A DNA stretch of 64,000 nt from Gaetbulibacter saemankumensis DSM 17032 (GTDB taxonomy: Bacteria > Bacteroidota > Bacteroidia > Flavobacteriales > Flavobacteriaceae). Below, piece after piece: positions 45,816 to 54,818 of this stretch. Location of the stretch: NCBI RefSeq assembly GCF_000425645.1, contig NZ_KE384430.1, positions 855,492 through 919,491 on the forward strand, in the 5' to 3' direction. Every line of letters begins with the position of its first letter. Within the stretch, counting starts at the first letter, position 1. The notes under the pieces were generated by a model. It was not told where the DNA came from, made no database searches, and worked only from the letters and a program-made list of their open reading frames with translations. The position numbers and the translations under genes are program-made.

Positions 45816-45883
45816 ACTCCGGATAAATTATAAGCTTGTATTGTTAAAAATAAAAATCTTTAGCAAATAGCAGTAATCTAAAA

Positions 45884-46035
45884 AAGCTCTAAGAGATTAG
45901 GGCTTTTTTTGGTACTATAAAGTAGTTGTACTATTTGGTTAACCACAAAGTGTTTATCAATGGTCTAAATAGTTAAGACAAGGGGTAAGGGTTCCTTTTT
46001 TCTTAATTGAAGATTGGGATGCTTTTTTGTTTTAA
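45884..46035 (+). repeat. Direct repeat copy 2
   Basis: This is the second copy of the segment at 43086-43235, about 2.8 kb away in the same orientation. The identical blocks here are 45884-45912 and 45992-46035. It contains no tRNA. Its left part is a terminator (stem AAGCTCTAA/TTAGGGCTT with T tract) that would end transcription of the tail-fibre-like gene. The rest of the gap 45816-46107 shows nothing that I can name. Confidence 0.85.
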
Positions 46036-46107
46036 ATGGATGTCCTTCCGGAATAAGGAGGTATGCCTAGTTTTTTATATGTATTATATTTTAATGATAT
46101 TTGAACT

Positions 46108-47973
46108 TTATTCGATAATTAGACTTTTGTGTTTTGGGTATCTAACGGAGTATTGCAGATTTATTTTTTTTGTTTCCCTAGGTTTTAAATTGAAATCCCA
46201 CTTTATTTCTCCTGTTTCTGTGTTATGAATGCCTTTAGTAAGTTCAAGTGGTTTTACTTCTATTTCTTCTAAGGTAGAAACTGGAATTTGATCAAAAACC
46301 AAAAGATTAATGGGTTCTGATTTGTTATTTTTTATTGAAATGTCCCATCCTCTGAATTCTTCTTTTTTACTTCCAATAAATTGTTTTGTAGTAAAGTCTT
46401 TAATTTTCTCTCTTTTTATAACTACATTTTTATCTCTACCAAGAGATATATTTAAAGTATCTGAAGCATACCTAATATCTAATATGGTTTTTCCAACATA
46501 GGTGTCTTCAAAGAAAATATTAGCTTCTCCTTCAAGAAAGTTATACTTTTCCCAATCTGAAATACCGGCTATTAAAAAAGCATCTTTATCAATTTTAGGT
46601 ACCGAATAGTAGGTGTATTCTGCCGGCAACTCATGATTAACAATATCTACAGAGTAATTTTTATTGTTTGATTTAACAGTGTATGGAATTTTGATATTAA
46701 AATCTACAGTAGTTTGTTTTGCAATTTGTAAGGATGGAATTATAGAGTTTGTTGCTTTTTTAATTTTTATTCCTTGAAATTTACCTTCTAACTTGCCTGT
46801 AACGGCTCTTTTTTGATTTGTTCCATATCCTACAATAACAACTTCTTCTAACATCGAAACATCCTCTTCTAACATTACTGTTATGTTGTTGCTTATTGGT
46901 AACTCCTTAGTTTTATATCCTAAGTAAGAGAATACCAACGGACTTGAAAAATTAGGTGTTGCAAGTGAAAATCTCCCGTCAAAATCAGTTTGTGTCCCAA
47001 TAGTAGTACCTTTAATCATGACAGACGCTCCCGGTAGAGGAGTGTTACTTTTATCCATTACTATTCCTGTGATTTCATTAGAATCTAAAATATTATATCT
47101 AGGTGGAATTGAATTGTAATCTAAATAATAGGTCTTTAATTCAGGAGCGACACCTGAAAGATTGGGATTTGCGGAAGATAAGTTTAGTTTTACATTGTCC
47201 CAATCAACTTTGGTGTCTTGTTTTACACTTGCCTTGTATGTGATTACTATTGGATCATTTACATTTTTTGCTCTTATATCATAATTAGGAAGCCAGCCTG
47301 CATTACTAACCATATAAGATAATTCAAAATCAGATGTTGTGGCATTTTTAGATTTTACTTTTACTAAAATTTCGCCATTCGGAAATTTTTTTTTGCTTGT
47401 AAGTGTATTTTGTTGGTTTATTAAATCAGTCTGGGAATCCTTTAGATTTTCTATGTTTTTTAATCGATCTATTTGTTTAAGCTTTAAATCTGTAAGTTTT
47501 GTTCCGTAATAATTTGAGGCTTCCCTAAGTGTATTTACGCTTAATTCTTCATTTTTCCCTCCAATAGTTCTGTTATCTTGTAAGAAGGAAATTTCTTCAT
47601 TTAAAATGCTTAAATATGTATTTTCTAGCTGGATCTTATCCTCAATTCCTTTTAATTTATTTTCTATATCAACTAATTCTTGCGGTTTTTCTAATTTGTC
47701 TAGAAAATTCTGTTGATGATTTACTGAAAGCACTGTTATATTAGCATTTGCCTTTATCTGAATGCTTTTAGCATTAATGAAGGGAGACAGATTAATAAAT
47801 TTTAAGATCGTTTCTCCCGAAGAAATATTGATTGTTTTTTTACGCGTGATTTGGGCATCTTTAATAAATACTGTTACCTCGTTAACTTTTGTTGTGATAT
47901 TCTTTTCTTGAATTTCTTGTGAAAAGCCATTGTAAAAGCTAAGAAATAAAAGAATAAATACAAATGTCTTCAT
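46108..47973 (-). CDS. DUF4139 protein with inserted SusC-like N-terminal segment
   Basis: After a signal peptide (residues 1-18, ending FSQ) come DUF4140 (about 28-115), a coiled coil (about 100-195), and DUF4139 (about 205-621), the layout of mucoidy-inhibitor MuiA-like proteins. Between about residues 300 and 400 a carboxypeptidase D-regulatory-like domain is inserted (ITGIVMDKSNTPLPGASV, ...DFDGRFSLATP), followed by EEVVIVGYGTNQKRAVTGKL, the hinge sequence that opens the plug of SusC-type TonB-dependent receptors. No barrel follows; the DUF4139 fold resumes. The function of both parts together is unknown. Confidence 0.8.
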   Translation of the reverse strand: MKTFVFILLFLSFYNGFSQEIQEKNITTKVNEVTVFIKDAQITRKKTINISSGETILKFINLSPFINAKSIQIKANANITVLSVNHQQNFLDKLEKPQELVDIENKLKGIEDKIQLENTYLSILNEEISFLQDNRTIGGKNEELSVNTLREASNYYGTKLTDLKLKQIDRLKNIENLKDSQTDLINQQNTLTSKKKFPNGEILVKVKSKNATTSDFELSYMVSNAGWLPNYDIRAKNVNDPIVITYKASVKQDTKVDWDNVKLNLSSANPNLSGVAPELKTYYLDYNSIPPRYNILDSNEITGIVMDKSNTPLPGASVMIKGTTIGTQTDFDGRFSLATPNFSSPLVFSYLGYKTKELPISNNITVMLEEDVSMLEEVVIVGYGTNQKRAVTGKLEGKFQGIKIKKATNSIIPSLQIAKQTTVDFNIKIPYTVKSNNKNYSVDIVNHELPAEYTYYSVPKIDKDAFLIAGISDWEKYNFLEGEANIFFEDTYVGKTILDIRYASDTLNISLGRDKNVVIKREKIKDFTTKQFIGSKKEEFRGWDISIKNNKSEPINLLVFDQIPVSTLEEIEVKPLELTKGIHNTETGEIKWDFNLKPRETKKINLQYSVRYPKHKSLIIE

Positions 47974-48152
47974 TTCTAGATGATTTTGAGTTATTTGAAA
48001 TAAGGGGTTAATATAAACTATATTGAATACATTTAGGTTATTAATAAGAGAATTCTTAAAAAAGGCTTTGTTGAATTTTATCTTTTACGTTGATTTTGTA
48101 TCTCTCAAAATAATAAAATGTGAGGCTCTAAGGATCCTCTAGCATTCTATGG

Positions 48153-48668
48153 TTACCAGGATAATCTTAATCCAAAATCTAATTTTTTAAGGGTGTGTAT
48201 TCCTATAAACGGTTCAAGACCATTTTTTAAGAAATAGCCTACTTTTAGTCCCATTCCCATTGTGGCCTTTGAGTCTGTAATTAATGAATAGTTATCTACG
48301 TAATTTGTGTTGCTTAGATAGTTTGTAAATTTCTTTTTCCCACCAATACTAAGTTCAGAATGCGCTGTGATTCTATTTTTAAATAGTCAGCTATAGCCTA
48401 GATCAATTACCCAAAAATATTCTCCATCCCCATTTTCAGTAATCTCTTCAACTAACTTATGATTTCTAACAGTTTTAATTTCTTGACCATTAAATTGATG
48501 GCCATAGCCTAGATGAAATCGGTTATTTCCTAGGATCCCAAACATATCAATTCCCCAGGTATTGTTTGAAGAATAAGAAAATGACAGTCCTCGATTAGCG
48601 ATATATTCCTGACTAGTACATACGAGGGTAAAAAGGGCTCCTAAAATAATACAGACTGCATTTTTCAT
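48153..48668 (-). pseudogene. Broken beta-barrel-like gene with in-frame TGA
   Basis: The reading frame opens with a signal peptide (MKNAVCIILGALFTLVC) and reaches TGA after 93 codons (48387-48389), following the strand-like WVIDLGYS. The same frame continues without any other stop for 77 more codons (LFKNRITAHSELSIGG...KKLDFGLRLSW) to a TAA at 48153-48155. The complete frame of 171 codons, ending in an aromatic residue, looks like a small outer-membrane barrel. A nonsense mutation in a once functional gene is the simplest reading. Confidence 0.7.
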
Positions 48669-48939
48669 ATAGAGATAGTTGAAGTGAAAATATTAACTGC
48701 GGAGCTAATAGTAAGGTAGTTATAATAAGTGAGAATAATTCCAAAGGGTAGTGTTATTTAAGGATTGGCCTTTAGGTTTTGTTTAAAGTATCTGAAAGTA
48801 TTGTGTTTATTATAATGTAAGTAATAATTTAATATGGGTTATCTTATATTGGAGAATTTTAATAAAGGAAGTTTAGTTTTATATAGTCTATAATTGTAAG
48901 AAAAACGTACATTATAAAGAACCCCAAAAATGTCATGTT

Positions 48940-49392
48940 ATGAAATATCTATTATTGTTAGTTTTTGTATTAAAATTTTCATTGCTATCTGCACAAATTA
49001 GTTTTAAAACAGGAAGCGTTCAACTAGATGCAGATTTGAATACCATTAACAGAGATGCTCGAACTGATATAAATTTATTTATGAGGGATTTGAGTTTATC
49101 CTATAATGTGTCCGAAGGAAAACTAAATTATATGTATGCGAATTTAAAAATGATTCCTGGCGATATGTATCTGTCTCTCGAGTTTTCAAGAGAGGCGAGG
49201 GTATCCTTAGATCGAGTGATTAATGTTTATAAAACCCATAAATCAAAAGGATGGGGCTTTATTGCTAAGGAGTTAGGCATTAAACCTGGATCTCCAGCAT
49301 TTCATAGGTTAAAAAACAATGCGAGTAACAAAAAAACTAATAGTAAAGGCCAAGGGAAAAAATTAAAAAAAGGGAAGAATTGGCGCGCATAA
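48940..49392 (+). CDS. Exported basic-tailed protein of unknown function
   Basis: I do not recognise this 150-residue protein. It has a signal peptide (LLLLVFVLKFSLLSAQ) and a mixed core with NVYKTHKSKGWGFIAKELGIKPGS at about residues 95-118, then a very basic Lys/Asn-rich tail. The WGFIAKELGIKPGSPAFHRLK segment resembles a helix-turn in small Bacteroidota proteins of unknown role. It is a single gene ended by the bidirectional hairpin at 49623-49652. Confidence 0.6.
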   Translation: MKYLLLLVFVLKFSLLSAQISFKTGSVQLDADLNTINRDARTDINLFMRDLSLSYNVSEGKLNYMYANLKMIPGDMYLSLEFSREARVSLDRVINVYKTHKSKGWGFIAKELGIKPGSPAFHRLKNNASNKKTNSKGQGKKLKKGKNWRA

Positions 49393-49622
49393 TATTACTT
49401 ATTTGTATAAGTAATAATCAAAATTAACCGGTTTAGAGTTGATTTTGGCTGCATGCTATTTTGGTTATGGAGTCGTAAAGTGTGTAGTTTTATATGGATT
49501 AAGAATCTGCATTTCAGCTATTTATTAGGTATTTAATCTAATAAAAAATAGAATAATTAAAAACTCATTTATATTCACCTTACCATAACATAAGTAGGTT
49601 AAGTTCATGGTAGATTTGGGGC

Positions 49623-49652
49623 AAAAAAGGTGGACGCAAGTCCACCTTTTTT
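49623..49652. terminator. Bidirectional terminator, 49.6 kb
   Basis: AAAAAAGGTGGAC pairs with GTCCACCTTTTTT around GCAA, giving T tracts for both convergent genes. Between 49393 and 49622 I see no other feature. Confidence 0.85.
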
Positions 49653-51132
49653 ATTGTTTTAATTTGGTTATTTCTTGATGACCAAATTTTAAAATAGCAT
49701 CTATTACTAAATCTAAATCTTCATTAATGGTACGGTGATTGGCAATGGCGATTCGGAGACAATACAGGCTGTTAAGTGTTGTGTATCCTATGACAGCAAT
49801 GCCGGCTTCTTCAATTTTTAATTTAATTTCTCTATTTAATTCGTTTAATAGTTTAATTGGTAAATTTCCGGGATTATATCGAAAACAAACAATGTCCAGG
49901 CCTATTGGAGCTAACAGTTCCAAATCCTTGTGGTTTTCAATGAGTTGACCTAAATATTTTGCCTGCTTTACATTTTTAGAAATCATTCTGCCAAATTTAT
50001 GGATGCCGTGTTCTTTTATAGACATCCATACTTTTAAAGCGTTAAATCGGCGTGAAAGTTGTAGGCCATATTCGCTGAACCAATTTGAACCGGAAGCAAT
50101 GCCTCGTTCATGTTTTTCTAAATATTCGGGAATCATTGAAAAGGTGCTTTTATGAGCTTCAGGATCTTTAATGAGCACACAGCCTGCTTCAAAAGGCATA
50201 TGTAGCCATTTGTGCAAATCCAGAGCAATAGAATCGGCTTTTTCTATGCCAGTTAATTGGGGTTTTATATCTTCTGCAATTACGGCTATAGCTCCAATAG
50301 CACCATCAACATGAAACCACAGATCTTCTTCTTTACATATTTCAGACAAGGCATTTAAATCGTCTATAGCTCCGGTATTTACGGTACCCGAAGTTCCAAT
50401 AACCGCAAAAGGGAATAATCCATTTTCACGATCGGTTTTTATTTGGGTTTTAAGAGCGTTTATATTTATGGTATAATCGATGTTTACGGTAATTTTTTTT
50501 AAACTATTTCCACCCAGACCCAGAATTTCCATAGCCTTCTGATTGCAGCTATGAACTTCGGATGAGGCATAAACGATACATTTACCAGCCATTTTTGAAG
50601 TAATTCCTTCGGTGCGAACATCATAATTTAATTTCACATTTCTGGCAACGGTTAGAGCGGTAAAGTTAGCCATCGAACCACCACTAACTAATAATCCGCT
50701 AGAATTTATAGGGAATTCCATGATTTCTTTCATCCAGTTTATAACTTGCGCTTCTACGTGATGTGCCGAATGGTTACCCCCACCTAAATTCGGATTCATT
50801 ACCGATGCCCAAAAATCACCTATAAAACCAGATACAGTACCATTACCCATATACCAAGCCCAAAATCGCGGGTGAATGTTTCCCATGGGATAAGGGAGTA
50901 TACATGCTTTAAATTCATCATAAACCTTAGTTGCTTCACTTGGTTCAATGGGAACTGGAGTTTTAAGTTTATTTAAAATCGAGTCCGGAGGTTTATTCCA
51001 AACGTGGTTTGTACGAAGGTTAGCTGTATAATCAATAGCGTCATCGACCATTTGATGCATTAATTGTCTTGTTGCTTCCCAATCGGTCGGATCTAAAGAT
51101 TCTTCAATAGGATTTTTATCTGCAGAATTCAT
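49651..51132 (-). CDS. PLP-dependent amino-acid decarboxylase (group II)
   Basis: This is a pyridoxal-phosphate group II decarboxylase (aromatic-L-amino-acid/glutamate decarboxylase family). The cofactor lysine is Lys308 in ALDLHKWLHMPFE, with WFHVDGAIGA carrying the pyridine-binding Asp. GNHSAHHVEAQVINWMKE and GLLVSGGSMANFTAL are further family segments. The product would be an amine; the substrate cannot be told. Length 493 is usual. The AraC-type regulator gene is divergent from it with a 286 bp gap. Confidence 0.88.
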   Translation of the reverse strand: MNSADKNPIEESLDPTDWEATRQLMHQMVDDAIDYTANLRTNHVWNKPPDSILNKLKTPVPIEPSEATKVYDEFKACILPYPMGNIHPRFWAWYMGNGTVSGFIGDFWASVMNPNLGGGNHSAHHVEAQVINWMKEIMEFPINSSGLLVSGGSMANFTALTVARNVKLNYDVRTEGITSKMAGKCIVYASSEVHSCNQKAMEILGLGGNSLKKITVNIDYTININALKTQIKTDRENGLFPFAVIGTSGTVNTGAIDDLNALSEICKEEDLWFHVDGAIGAIAVIAEDIKPQLTGIEKADSIALDLHKWLHMPFEAGCVLIKDPEAHKSTFSMIPEYLEKHERGIASGSNWFSEYGLQLSRRFNALKVWMSIKEHGIHKFGRMISKNVKQAKYLGQLIENHKDLELLAPIGLDIVCFRYNPGNLPIKLLNELNREIKLKIEEAGIAVIGYTTLNSLYCLRIAIANHRTINEDLDLVIDAILKFGHQEITKLKQ

Positions 51133-51418
51133 AATGTGTTTGATTTTAGTTGATTATTAGCTTGGACATGTCAATTTTATAAAAGGGTCATTAATAAAAG
51201 TAATGATTTCGTATTAGTTATTGAGTGCTTCGGTGAAAAATGAATTATTAAAGCGAGGAATTCAATAGGGTAAATTGATATTTAATCGTTCAGGTGTTAT
51301 AAGATTTCGTTTATTACTATTGAATGGAAGGTTATAAAATGCTGGTTAAAAAATATTTTCTTAAATTTAATACTGTTAATTTGTTGATTACTATTTGTTT
51401 AAAGTTATCGATTAAGCT

Positions 51419-52303
51419 ATGTTTGATTCGTATAAACATTTTCTAGAGACTCCAGGTTATAATAAAATAATTGGTGAAGATTATTTAATTGTTGAGTTTA
51501 AATGCCCGATAAAGGAGGAACTTTTCACTGCCTGGTCGGAATGTCATAGTGTAGTATATGTTTTAAGTGGTCAGAAAAAATGGATAACACCAACTAATGA
51601 ATATCTAGTAAAAGAAGATCAGTCCATTTTTGTTAGAAAAGGAGCCTTTAAAAATCAGCAGTATTTTGAAGACGGTTTTTGTGTTTTAATGTTTTTTATG
51701 AAAGATGATTTTATACGTCGCTGTGTAAAGGAAGATATTAGTGCCGAATTAACAACATTAAAGAGAGTTAATCATCCGGAATTTATTTACAGAATCAATA
51801 TTTCAGAAAGCTTAAAGACTTTGTATCATTCCTTTTTTTCATATCTTAAAGAAGGCAAGAAGATTTCTCAGAAAATTGTAGAGTTAAAATTTAGAGAAAT
51901 GCTGCTTAATATTTGTTCTAATCAAGGTAATTCAGAAATAAAGAATGTGTTTTATACGCTCTCTCAAAACGCAGATGGTTCTATAGAGGAAATCATGGAA
52001 GAACAGTTTATTTATAATTTGAAAATCGATGAATTTGCTCGATTATGTGGAAAAAGTAGTTCTTCATTTAAACGTGAATTTAAAAAGATTTACAATACAA
52101 CGCCTGGAAAATGGTTGCTAACTAAGCGATTGAATCTGGCTAGTAGTTTGATGTTAAGTACCGATTTTACTGTGCAGCAAATATGCTACGACTGCGGATT
52201 TGAAAGTGATTCTCATTTTGTTAGAAGTTTTAAAAATAAATTCGGACTAACCCCAAAACAATGGCGAAACTCTAAAAAGGTTATGCAAACCAATCAGGTT
52301 TAG
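51419..52303 (+). CDS. AraC family transcriptional regulator
   Basis: The C-terminal double helix-turn-helix is clear (LKIDEFARLCGKSSSSFKREFKKIYNTTPGKWLL, then ICYDCGFESDSHFVRSFKNKFGLTPKQWR, positions about 200-285). The N-terminal domain of about 180 residues is beta-rich and cupin-like, as in ExsA/PcrX-type regulators. Its position divergent from the decarboxylase suggests that it controls that gene; the inducer is unknown. Upstream 51133-51418 is AT-rich with no operator that I can specify. Confidence 0.87.
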   Translation: MFDSYKHFLETPGYNKIIGEDYLIVEFKCPIKEELFTAWSECHSVVYVLSGQKKWITPTNEYLVKEDQSIFVRKGAFKNQQYFEDGFCVLMFFMKDDFIRRCVKEDISAELTTLKRVNHPEFIYRINISESLKTLYHSFFSYLKEGKKISQKIVELKFREMLLNICSNQGNSEIKNVFYTLSQNADGSIEEIMEEQFIYNLKIDEFARLCGKSSSSFKREFKKIYNTTPGKWLLTKRLNLASSLMLSTDFTVQQICYDCGFESDSHFVRSFKNKFGLTPKQWRNSKKVMQTNQV

Positions 52304-52310
52304 TTTATAA

Positions 52311-52700
52311 TTACTTTATAGAATCTCTTAAGATTCCTTTCTTTATTTTTCGATTCCTTTCACTTTCTTGCAATTTAGTCCATTCCGATCCCTTAAGTCT
52401 AACAAAAACAGTGTGAATAAGCATGGTAGTGCCACTAAAAAATGCTCCTGCATACAGGTAGGATAAAAATAGGTTTATATATTCCGGTAATATAGTATTT
52501 GTAACATATATTGGCGACCCCATGGTGAGGGAGATAAATATTCCAACCCAAAATGGTAAGCACTGCATACAGCTGGTGAGATGTTTCCAAAAGTTTGGAC
52601 TATGTTTTTCTGCCATATCTCTAAGAGGTTCAAAAATTTTGCCTAGAGTTATAATGGCTGAAATACCATAAACGGTTAATATTAGTAATAAAATTTTCAT
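52311..52700 (-). CDS. Small membrane protein with CxxC motif
   Basis: I do not recognise a function. The 129-residue protein has about three transmembrane segments (residues about 2-18, 45-65, 76-100) and a CMQCLPFWVGIFISL segment; the CxxCxxFW form resembles DUF1360-type membrane proteins. It converges on the AraC gene after 7 bp and lies downstream of the rhodanese gene on the same strand. Confidence 0.6.
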   Translation of the reverse strand: MKILLLILTVYGISAIITLGKIFEPLRDMAEKHSPNFWKHLTSCMQCLPFWVGIFISLTMGSPIYVTNTILPEYINLFLSYLYAGAFFSGTTMLIHTVFVRLKGSEWTKLQESERNRKIKKGILRDSIK

Positions 52701-52723
52701 TGTGTTTTAAAGTTTAAGAAGGT

Positions 52724-52770
52724 ATGCAAGCTTTCCACTGCTTAGCATGTGTCTTTTTGAAAGCTTGCAT
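52724..52770 (-). repeat. Perfect 12 bp inverted repeat between two minus-strand genes
   Basis: ATGCAAGCTTTC (52724-52735) and GAAAGCTTGCAT (52759-52770) are exact inverse complements with a 23 nt loop. There is no T tract on the minus strand, so a standard terminator is unlikely; an attenuator-like structure or protein-binding site is possible. Confidence 0.6.
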
Positions 52771-52784
52771 TTCTGTGTTGTAAT

Positions 52785-53153
52785 TTAGATGACATTTGCC
52801 TCTTGTTTTAACTTCAGCCATGCGGAATGACCTCCTTCGAGATTATTTACATTTCTTATACCTTTTTCCTGAGCTTTAATGGCAGACATGTAAGACATCA
52901 CGCCACCAGTGCAGCAGAATAAAAATGGACCTTCGCTGTTAAATACTTTATTGAAATTTGGATCGTTTGGATTTAATGCATTGTCAACCGTTTCAAAAGG
53001 AATATTAATAGCATTAGGAATGGCGCCTTGAGTCTCGATGCCTTTTGGGTTTCTAACATCAATAATTTTAAATTGATTTTCACTTATAATGGCATCTAAT
53101 TGTTGTGCTTTAATTTGAGGTATAATGTCGTTAGTTGAATGTTGAGTTTTCAT
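52785..53153 (-). CDS. Rhodanese-like sulfurtransferase domain protein
   Basis: This single rhodanese domain has the active-site cysteine loop FLFCCTGGVMSYM and the CH2A-type FKIIDVRNP. It transfers sulfane sulfur or relays it. I place the start at 53153 (MKTQHSTNDII, 122 residues) because the open frame upstream overlaps the DsrE gene by 23 bp and adds no domain sequence. With the DsrE gene just upstream it forms a likely sulfur-relay pair. Confidence 0.85.
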   Translation of the reverse strand: MKTQHSTNDIIPQIKAQQLDAIISENQFKIIDVRNPKGIETQGAIPNAINIPFETVDNALNPNDPNFNKVFNSEGPFLFCCTGGVMSYMSAIKAQEKGIRNVNNLEGGHSAWLKLKQEANVI

Positions 53154-53175
53154 AATACTTAGATTTTTATTTGAT

Positions 53176-53544
53176 TTAAATTGAAATGACTTCAGCACCT
53201 TCTAATATAAGTTGGTGTAAGGCTCCAGAGCCTATTAGCTCGATGCCGTCTATTAAATTCTCTACCGAGTAGCCTCTTACTGCAGCACAAGGTGGGCATA
53301 CCATAATTCTACATTTATTGTAAATTACGGCATCAATCATTTCTTTCATGGTTGGGTCTTTGGGGTTTAAATGAGCATGGTCTGCGGCTCCTTTTCTTAC
53401 CCAGTCTACTCCGGAACTTACTAGGAAAATACTAACGTCTAAACCTGATTTAATACCTCCGTTTGCGATACTCCATGCTACCGATGCTCTTTCGTCGTCT
53501 AATCCATAGCTTATTAATACTACTAATTTTTGCTTTGCACTCAT
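53176..53544 (-). CDS. DsrE family sulfur-carrier protein
   Basis: This 122-residue protein has the DsrE/DsrF-like fold: LVVLISYGLDDERASVAWSIANGG at the N-terminus and MVCPPCAAVRGYSVENLIDG with a likely sulfur-carrying Cys pair (CPPC) near residue 80. It is encoded 22 bp upstream of the rhodanese gene, so the pair probably relays sulfur; the final acceptor is not visible. Confidence 0.83.
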   Translation of the reverse strand: MSAKQKLVVLISYGLDDERASVAWSIANGGIKSGLDVSIFLVSSGVDWVRKGAADHAHLNPKDPTMKEMIDAVIYNKCRIMVCPPCAAVRGYSVENLIDGIELIGSGALHQLILEGAEVISI

Positions 53545-53848
53545 GATGGTTGTATTTATGTGATTAATAATTGATTACATCACAAAATTAACAGAGGATG
53601 ACAGGATAGAATTGATTGAAAAGTTCAAAAAATAGACTCCCAGTATCAAAGAGATATTTTATTTAATTTTTGAATAAGAAGAAGAATAAAAAGATATTAA
53701 TTAGGATAAAGATGATACGTCATATAGTTGTATTAGGCCATTATTTTTTGCAGAATCTTACAGAATGGGATAGCAAAAGTTTTAAACTAATATTTTTAGT
53801 TCTTTTATTACTTGGGAATACTTTATGAATATAAATGGTTTGAACCTT
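53545..53848. other. Intergenic region upstream of the DsrE gene
   Basis: These 304 bp are AT-rich. The region between 53545 and about 53600 should hold the dsrE promoter, but no clean -33/-7 pair stands out. A 38-codon frame runs at 53712-53828 (plus strand, MIRHIVVLGHYFLQ...), which I consider chance. Confidence 0.4.
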
Positions 53849-54652
53849 TTATTTGTAATTTATTAATTCGTCTAAAATGGTTTCCACTCCTTCTTCCGAA
53901 TTACTTTTGGTTTCAAATCTGGCCACTTTCTTTACTTCCGCATGGGCGTTTTGCATGGCATAACTAAAGTATCCTAAATTCAGCATTTGTAAATCGTTAT
54001 TATAATCGCCGAAAATCATGGTTTCCGATTTTGAAACTCCTAATTCTTTTTGAAGAATTTTTAAGGCATAAGCTTTGTTTGCCTCGGCATGTGAAATGTC
54101 TAACCAGTTTTGTCCCGATACGATAACCTGTAGTTTGTTGCTTAAGACTTGTGCAGTAGGTAAAATATGGGCTTCGGATGATTCGAAATGAAACACAGCA
54201 ATTTTTAAGAAAACGTCGTCGTTAACGGTTGTTAGATTCTCAACAATTTGATATTCCGAATAATAGTTTCTGAACTTTGAAACAAAATCTAAATTTGAGG
54301 TTTCGATATAAGCTGATTTTCTACCGCATAACACTATATAAGCACCAGGAATCTGGCGTAATAAATTAACAGAAGTATTAATATCATCTGGTGTTAATTG
54401 TAATAAGATATGTTCTTTATTTCGAAATTTCATGATGCCACCGTTTTCGGCGATAATAGAAATATCATCTTTTATAAGATCTAACTTATCTAAAATACTC
54501 TGATATTGGCGCCCACTAGCGGCAACAAAATGGATGTTTTGCTTTTTTAGTATATTAAACTGGTTAAAAAAACGAGGGCTTACATTACTGTCGTTATTAA
54601 GTAATGTCCCGTCCATATCTGATACAACTAATTTTACCTGTGATAAATTCAT
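53849..54652 (-). CDS. Cof-type HAD-IIB phosphatase
   Basis: This HAD-superfamily hydrolase of the Cof/IIB group has motif I DMDGTLLN near the N-terminus, motif III with the MIFGDYNNDLQMLN region and C-terminal LGYFSYAMQNAHAEVKKVA. It probably removes phosphate from sugar phosphates or cofactors. I prefer ATG 54652 (267 residues, MNLSQVKLVVSDMDG) over the TTG at 54676. It is divergent from the LacI-type gene. Confidence 0.86.
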   Translation of the reverse strand: MNLSQVKLVVSDMDGTLLNNDSNVSPRFFNQFNILKKQNIHFVAASGRQYQSILDKLDLIKDDISIIAENGGIMKFRNKEHILLQLTPDDINTSVNLLRQIPGAYIVLCGRKSAYIETSNLDFVSKFRNYYSEYQIVENLTTVNDDVFLKIAVFHFESSEAHILPTAQVLSNKLQVIVSGQNWLDISHAEANKAYALKILQKELGVSKSETMIFGDYNNDLQMLNLGYFSYAMQNAHAEVKKVARFETKSNSEEGVETILDELINYK

Positions 54653-54818
54653 AGGTGCAAAAATACTATTATCCAATTATCTAACTGTTATTGCGACGTT
54701 AAACAAAAGTCAATTCTTAAAAGTTTGTTGAAAAAAGAGTAGACTTATGTTCGATTGAATATTTTTCATTTAGGAATTTTGTAAATTGCGATTTTAATAA
54801 AGATATATAATCCAAAGA

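Noticed and set aside
43086-46035. Reading the direct repeats as attachment sites of an integrated element at tRNA-Asp
   Set aside because: The repeat begins 14 nt downstream of the tRNA and does not include its 3' end, and no integrase or transposase is present; the repeats are kept as a finding but not called att sites.
46007-46228. A 73-residue plus-strand reading frame
   Set aside because: It overlaps repeat copy 2 and the 3' end of the DUF4139 gene and has hydrophobic, low-complexity composition typical of AT-rich noncoding sequence.
48387-48389. TGA as a selenocysteine or recoded codon
   Set aside because: No recoding element or selenocysteine machinery can be seen, and a nonsense mutation is simpler.
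53712-53828. A 38-codon frame in the gap upstream of the DsrE gene
   Set aside because: No signal, motif or promoter supports it; likely chance in AT-rich sequence.
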